A stretch of 64,000 nt of DNA from an uncultured Bacteroidota bacterium (GTDB lineage: Bacteria; Bacteroidota; Bacteroidia; Chitinophagales; Chitinophagaceae), in NCBI GenBank assembly GCA_903903635.1, contig CAIUZK010000026.1, positions 1 through 64,000 of the forward strand, given 5' to 3'. Numbering within the stretch: the first letter of the stretch is position 1; every line of letters begins with the position of its first letter. Of the stretch, positions 63,373 through 64,000 are shown piece after piece. The notes under the pieces were generated by a model that was not told where the DNA came from, did not search any database, and saw only the letters and a program-made list of their open reading frames with translations. A program made the position numbers and the translations under genes.

Positions 63373-64000
63373 ATGAAAAAAATTTATTTATTTTTAATTC
63401 TTTGCTGCTTAAGTATTGCAGGTTACGCACAAACTGCAGCATCTTATGGGTTGACGGCTACAACAGGTTCGTTTTCAACCATATCAGGGACCGGCACTGC
63501 TATTTCAGCAGGTGGTATGATATCTGATAATGGTGTTACAACCGGTATCTCCCTTGGCTTCAACTTCGTCTATTGCGGTACAACTTATACAACAGCGTCG
63601 GCCAGTGCCAATGGTTGGTTTTCGCTTGCCAATTCAGCGCTTGGAGCATCACCATCGCAAATAAATACTATCGGTTCATTGACTTCAATAAGCAGTGGTA
63701 CAGGTCTATTGATGCCTTTGTGGACAGACCTTTATGGAGTAAGCCAGACAGCTTATTACCAAACAACAGGAACTGCAGGAAGCAGAATATTCACAATGGA
63801 GTGGAAGAACTGGAGCGTATGTTGCGCTGCGGGTACTGCTGTTCTTAATTTTCAGGTAAAACTCTATGAAGGAACCAACCAGATTGAATACTGGTATGGT
63901 GGTTATTCAGGCACTGTTCCTACATCTTCCACTATTGGTATTTGCAACAGTACATCCGACTTTCAGACCTTGCCATTAGGGATTTCAACGTTTTCAAATA
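63373..64000 (+). CDS. Secreted protein, N-terminal part (runs off the window)
   Basis: An open frame absent from the full-length track because it has no stop inside the window. It starts at ATG 63373 with MKKIYLFLILCCLSIAGYAQ, a signal peptide, and continues for 209 codons. The mature part begins with a beta-rich domain (GVTTGISLGFNFVYCGTTYT, SGTGLLMPLWTDLYG) similar in pattern to the N-terminal domain of the gene at 282. By context it is likely another type IX cargo protein, but its C-terminus is not visible. Its main body lies outside the window. Confidence 0.8.
   Translation, partial: MKKIYLFLILCCLSIAGYAQTAASYGLTATTGSFSTISGTGTAISAGGMISDNGVTTGISLGFNFVYCGTTYTTASASANGWFSLANSALGASPSQINTIGSLTSISSGTGLLMPLWTDLYGVSQTAYYQTTGTAGSRIFTMEWKNWSVCCAAGTAVLNFQVKLYEGTNQIEYWYGGYSGTVPTSSTIGICNSTSDFQTLPLGISTFSN

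Overview
This window reads as chromosome of a Bacteroidota bacterium, most likely of the Chitinophagales/Chitinophagaceae type. The evidence is an intact gldKLMN cluster (type IX secretion and gliding motor), many type IX cargo proteins with type A or type B (CHU_C) C-terminal sorting domains, Bacteroidota-style promoters (TTTG-N20-TATCTTTG), an almost complete lack of Shine-Dalgarno sequences, a fused 2-oxoacid dehydrogenase E1 and a DUF4337 protein. No rRNA, tRNA or CRISPR array was seen. The assignment rests on gene content and motifs, not on a database search.

Layout. 1-108 is the tail of a probable transposase. 282-13744 holds four secreted surface proteins: a PKD/CHU_C protein, two large paralogues that share about 2.6 kb but have unrelated N-termini, and an SBBP beta-propeller protein. 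13763-17359 (minus strand) holds two lipoproteins and a fused E1 alpha/beta dehydrogenase. 17518-21657 looks like an accessory insertion: an AlbA_2/HATPase protein, a VapBC-like PIN toxin-antitoxin pair, and radA, with duplicated fragments of radA on both sides. 22322-29084 holds oligoendopeptidase F, lipoproteins, a TPR protein, two EGF-like lipoproteins with matching promoters, and a DUF4337 membrane protein. 29258-36618 is housekeeping (mfd, tatC, rpiB, a YyaL-type thioredoxin-domain protein). 36800-41503 is gldK-gldL-gldM-gldN. 41793-42518 is a comB homologue. 42736-48807 is a glycine-rich adhesin followed by an OmpA/thrombospondin-3 protein. 48976-51707 holds a TsdA-like dihaem cytochrome and an arylsulfotransferase-like protein. 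52251-62732 is one giant gene (3493 aa) with 20 tandem repeats of about 89 aa. Another secreted protein begins at 63373 and runs off the window.

How the genes fit together. GldK/L/M/N form the core of the type IX secretion machine. At least six proteins in this window carry its sorting signals, so exporter and cargo lie on the same stretch of chromosome. The adhesin-like cargo is built from Ig/PKD/BIG2 folds and tandem cysteine-paired repeats, consistent with long surface stalks for adhesion or gliding.

The non-routine signals are: (a) radA fragments flanking the vapBC-radA block, in which the displaced 3' end differs from the intact gene only by synonymous changes over 25 codons plus the stop; (b) a family of three ~157-bp long-hairpin elements flanked by TTA/TAA 3-bp direct repeats, whose core is conserved while their outer arms differ yet still pair; (c) the giant two-cysteine-repeat protein; (d) paralogous adhesins with exchanged N-termini; (e) a candidate small terminated RNA upstream of radA.
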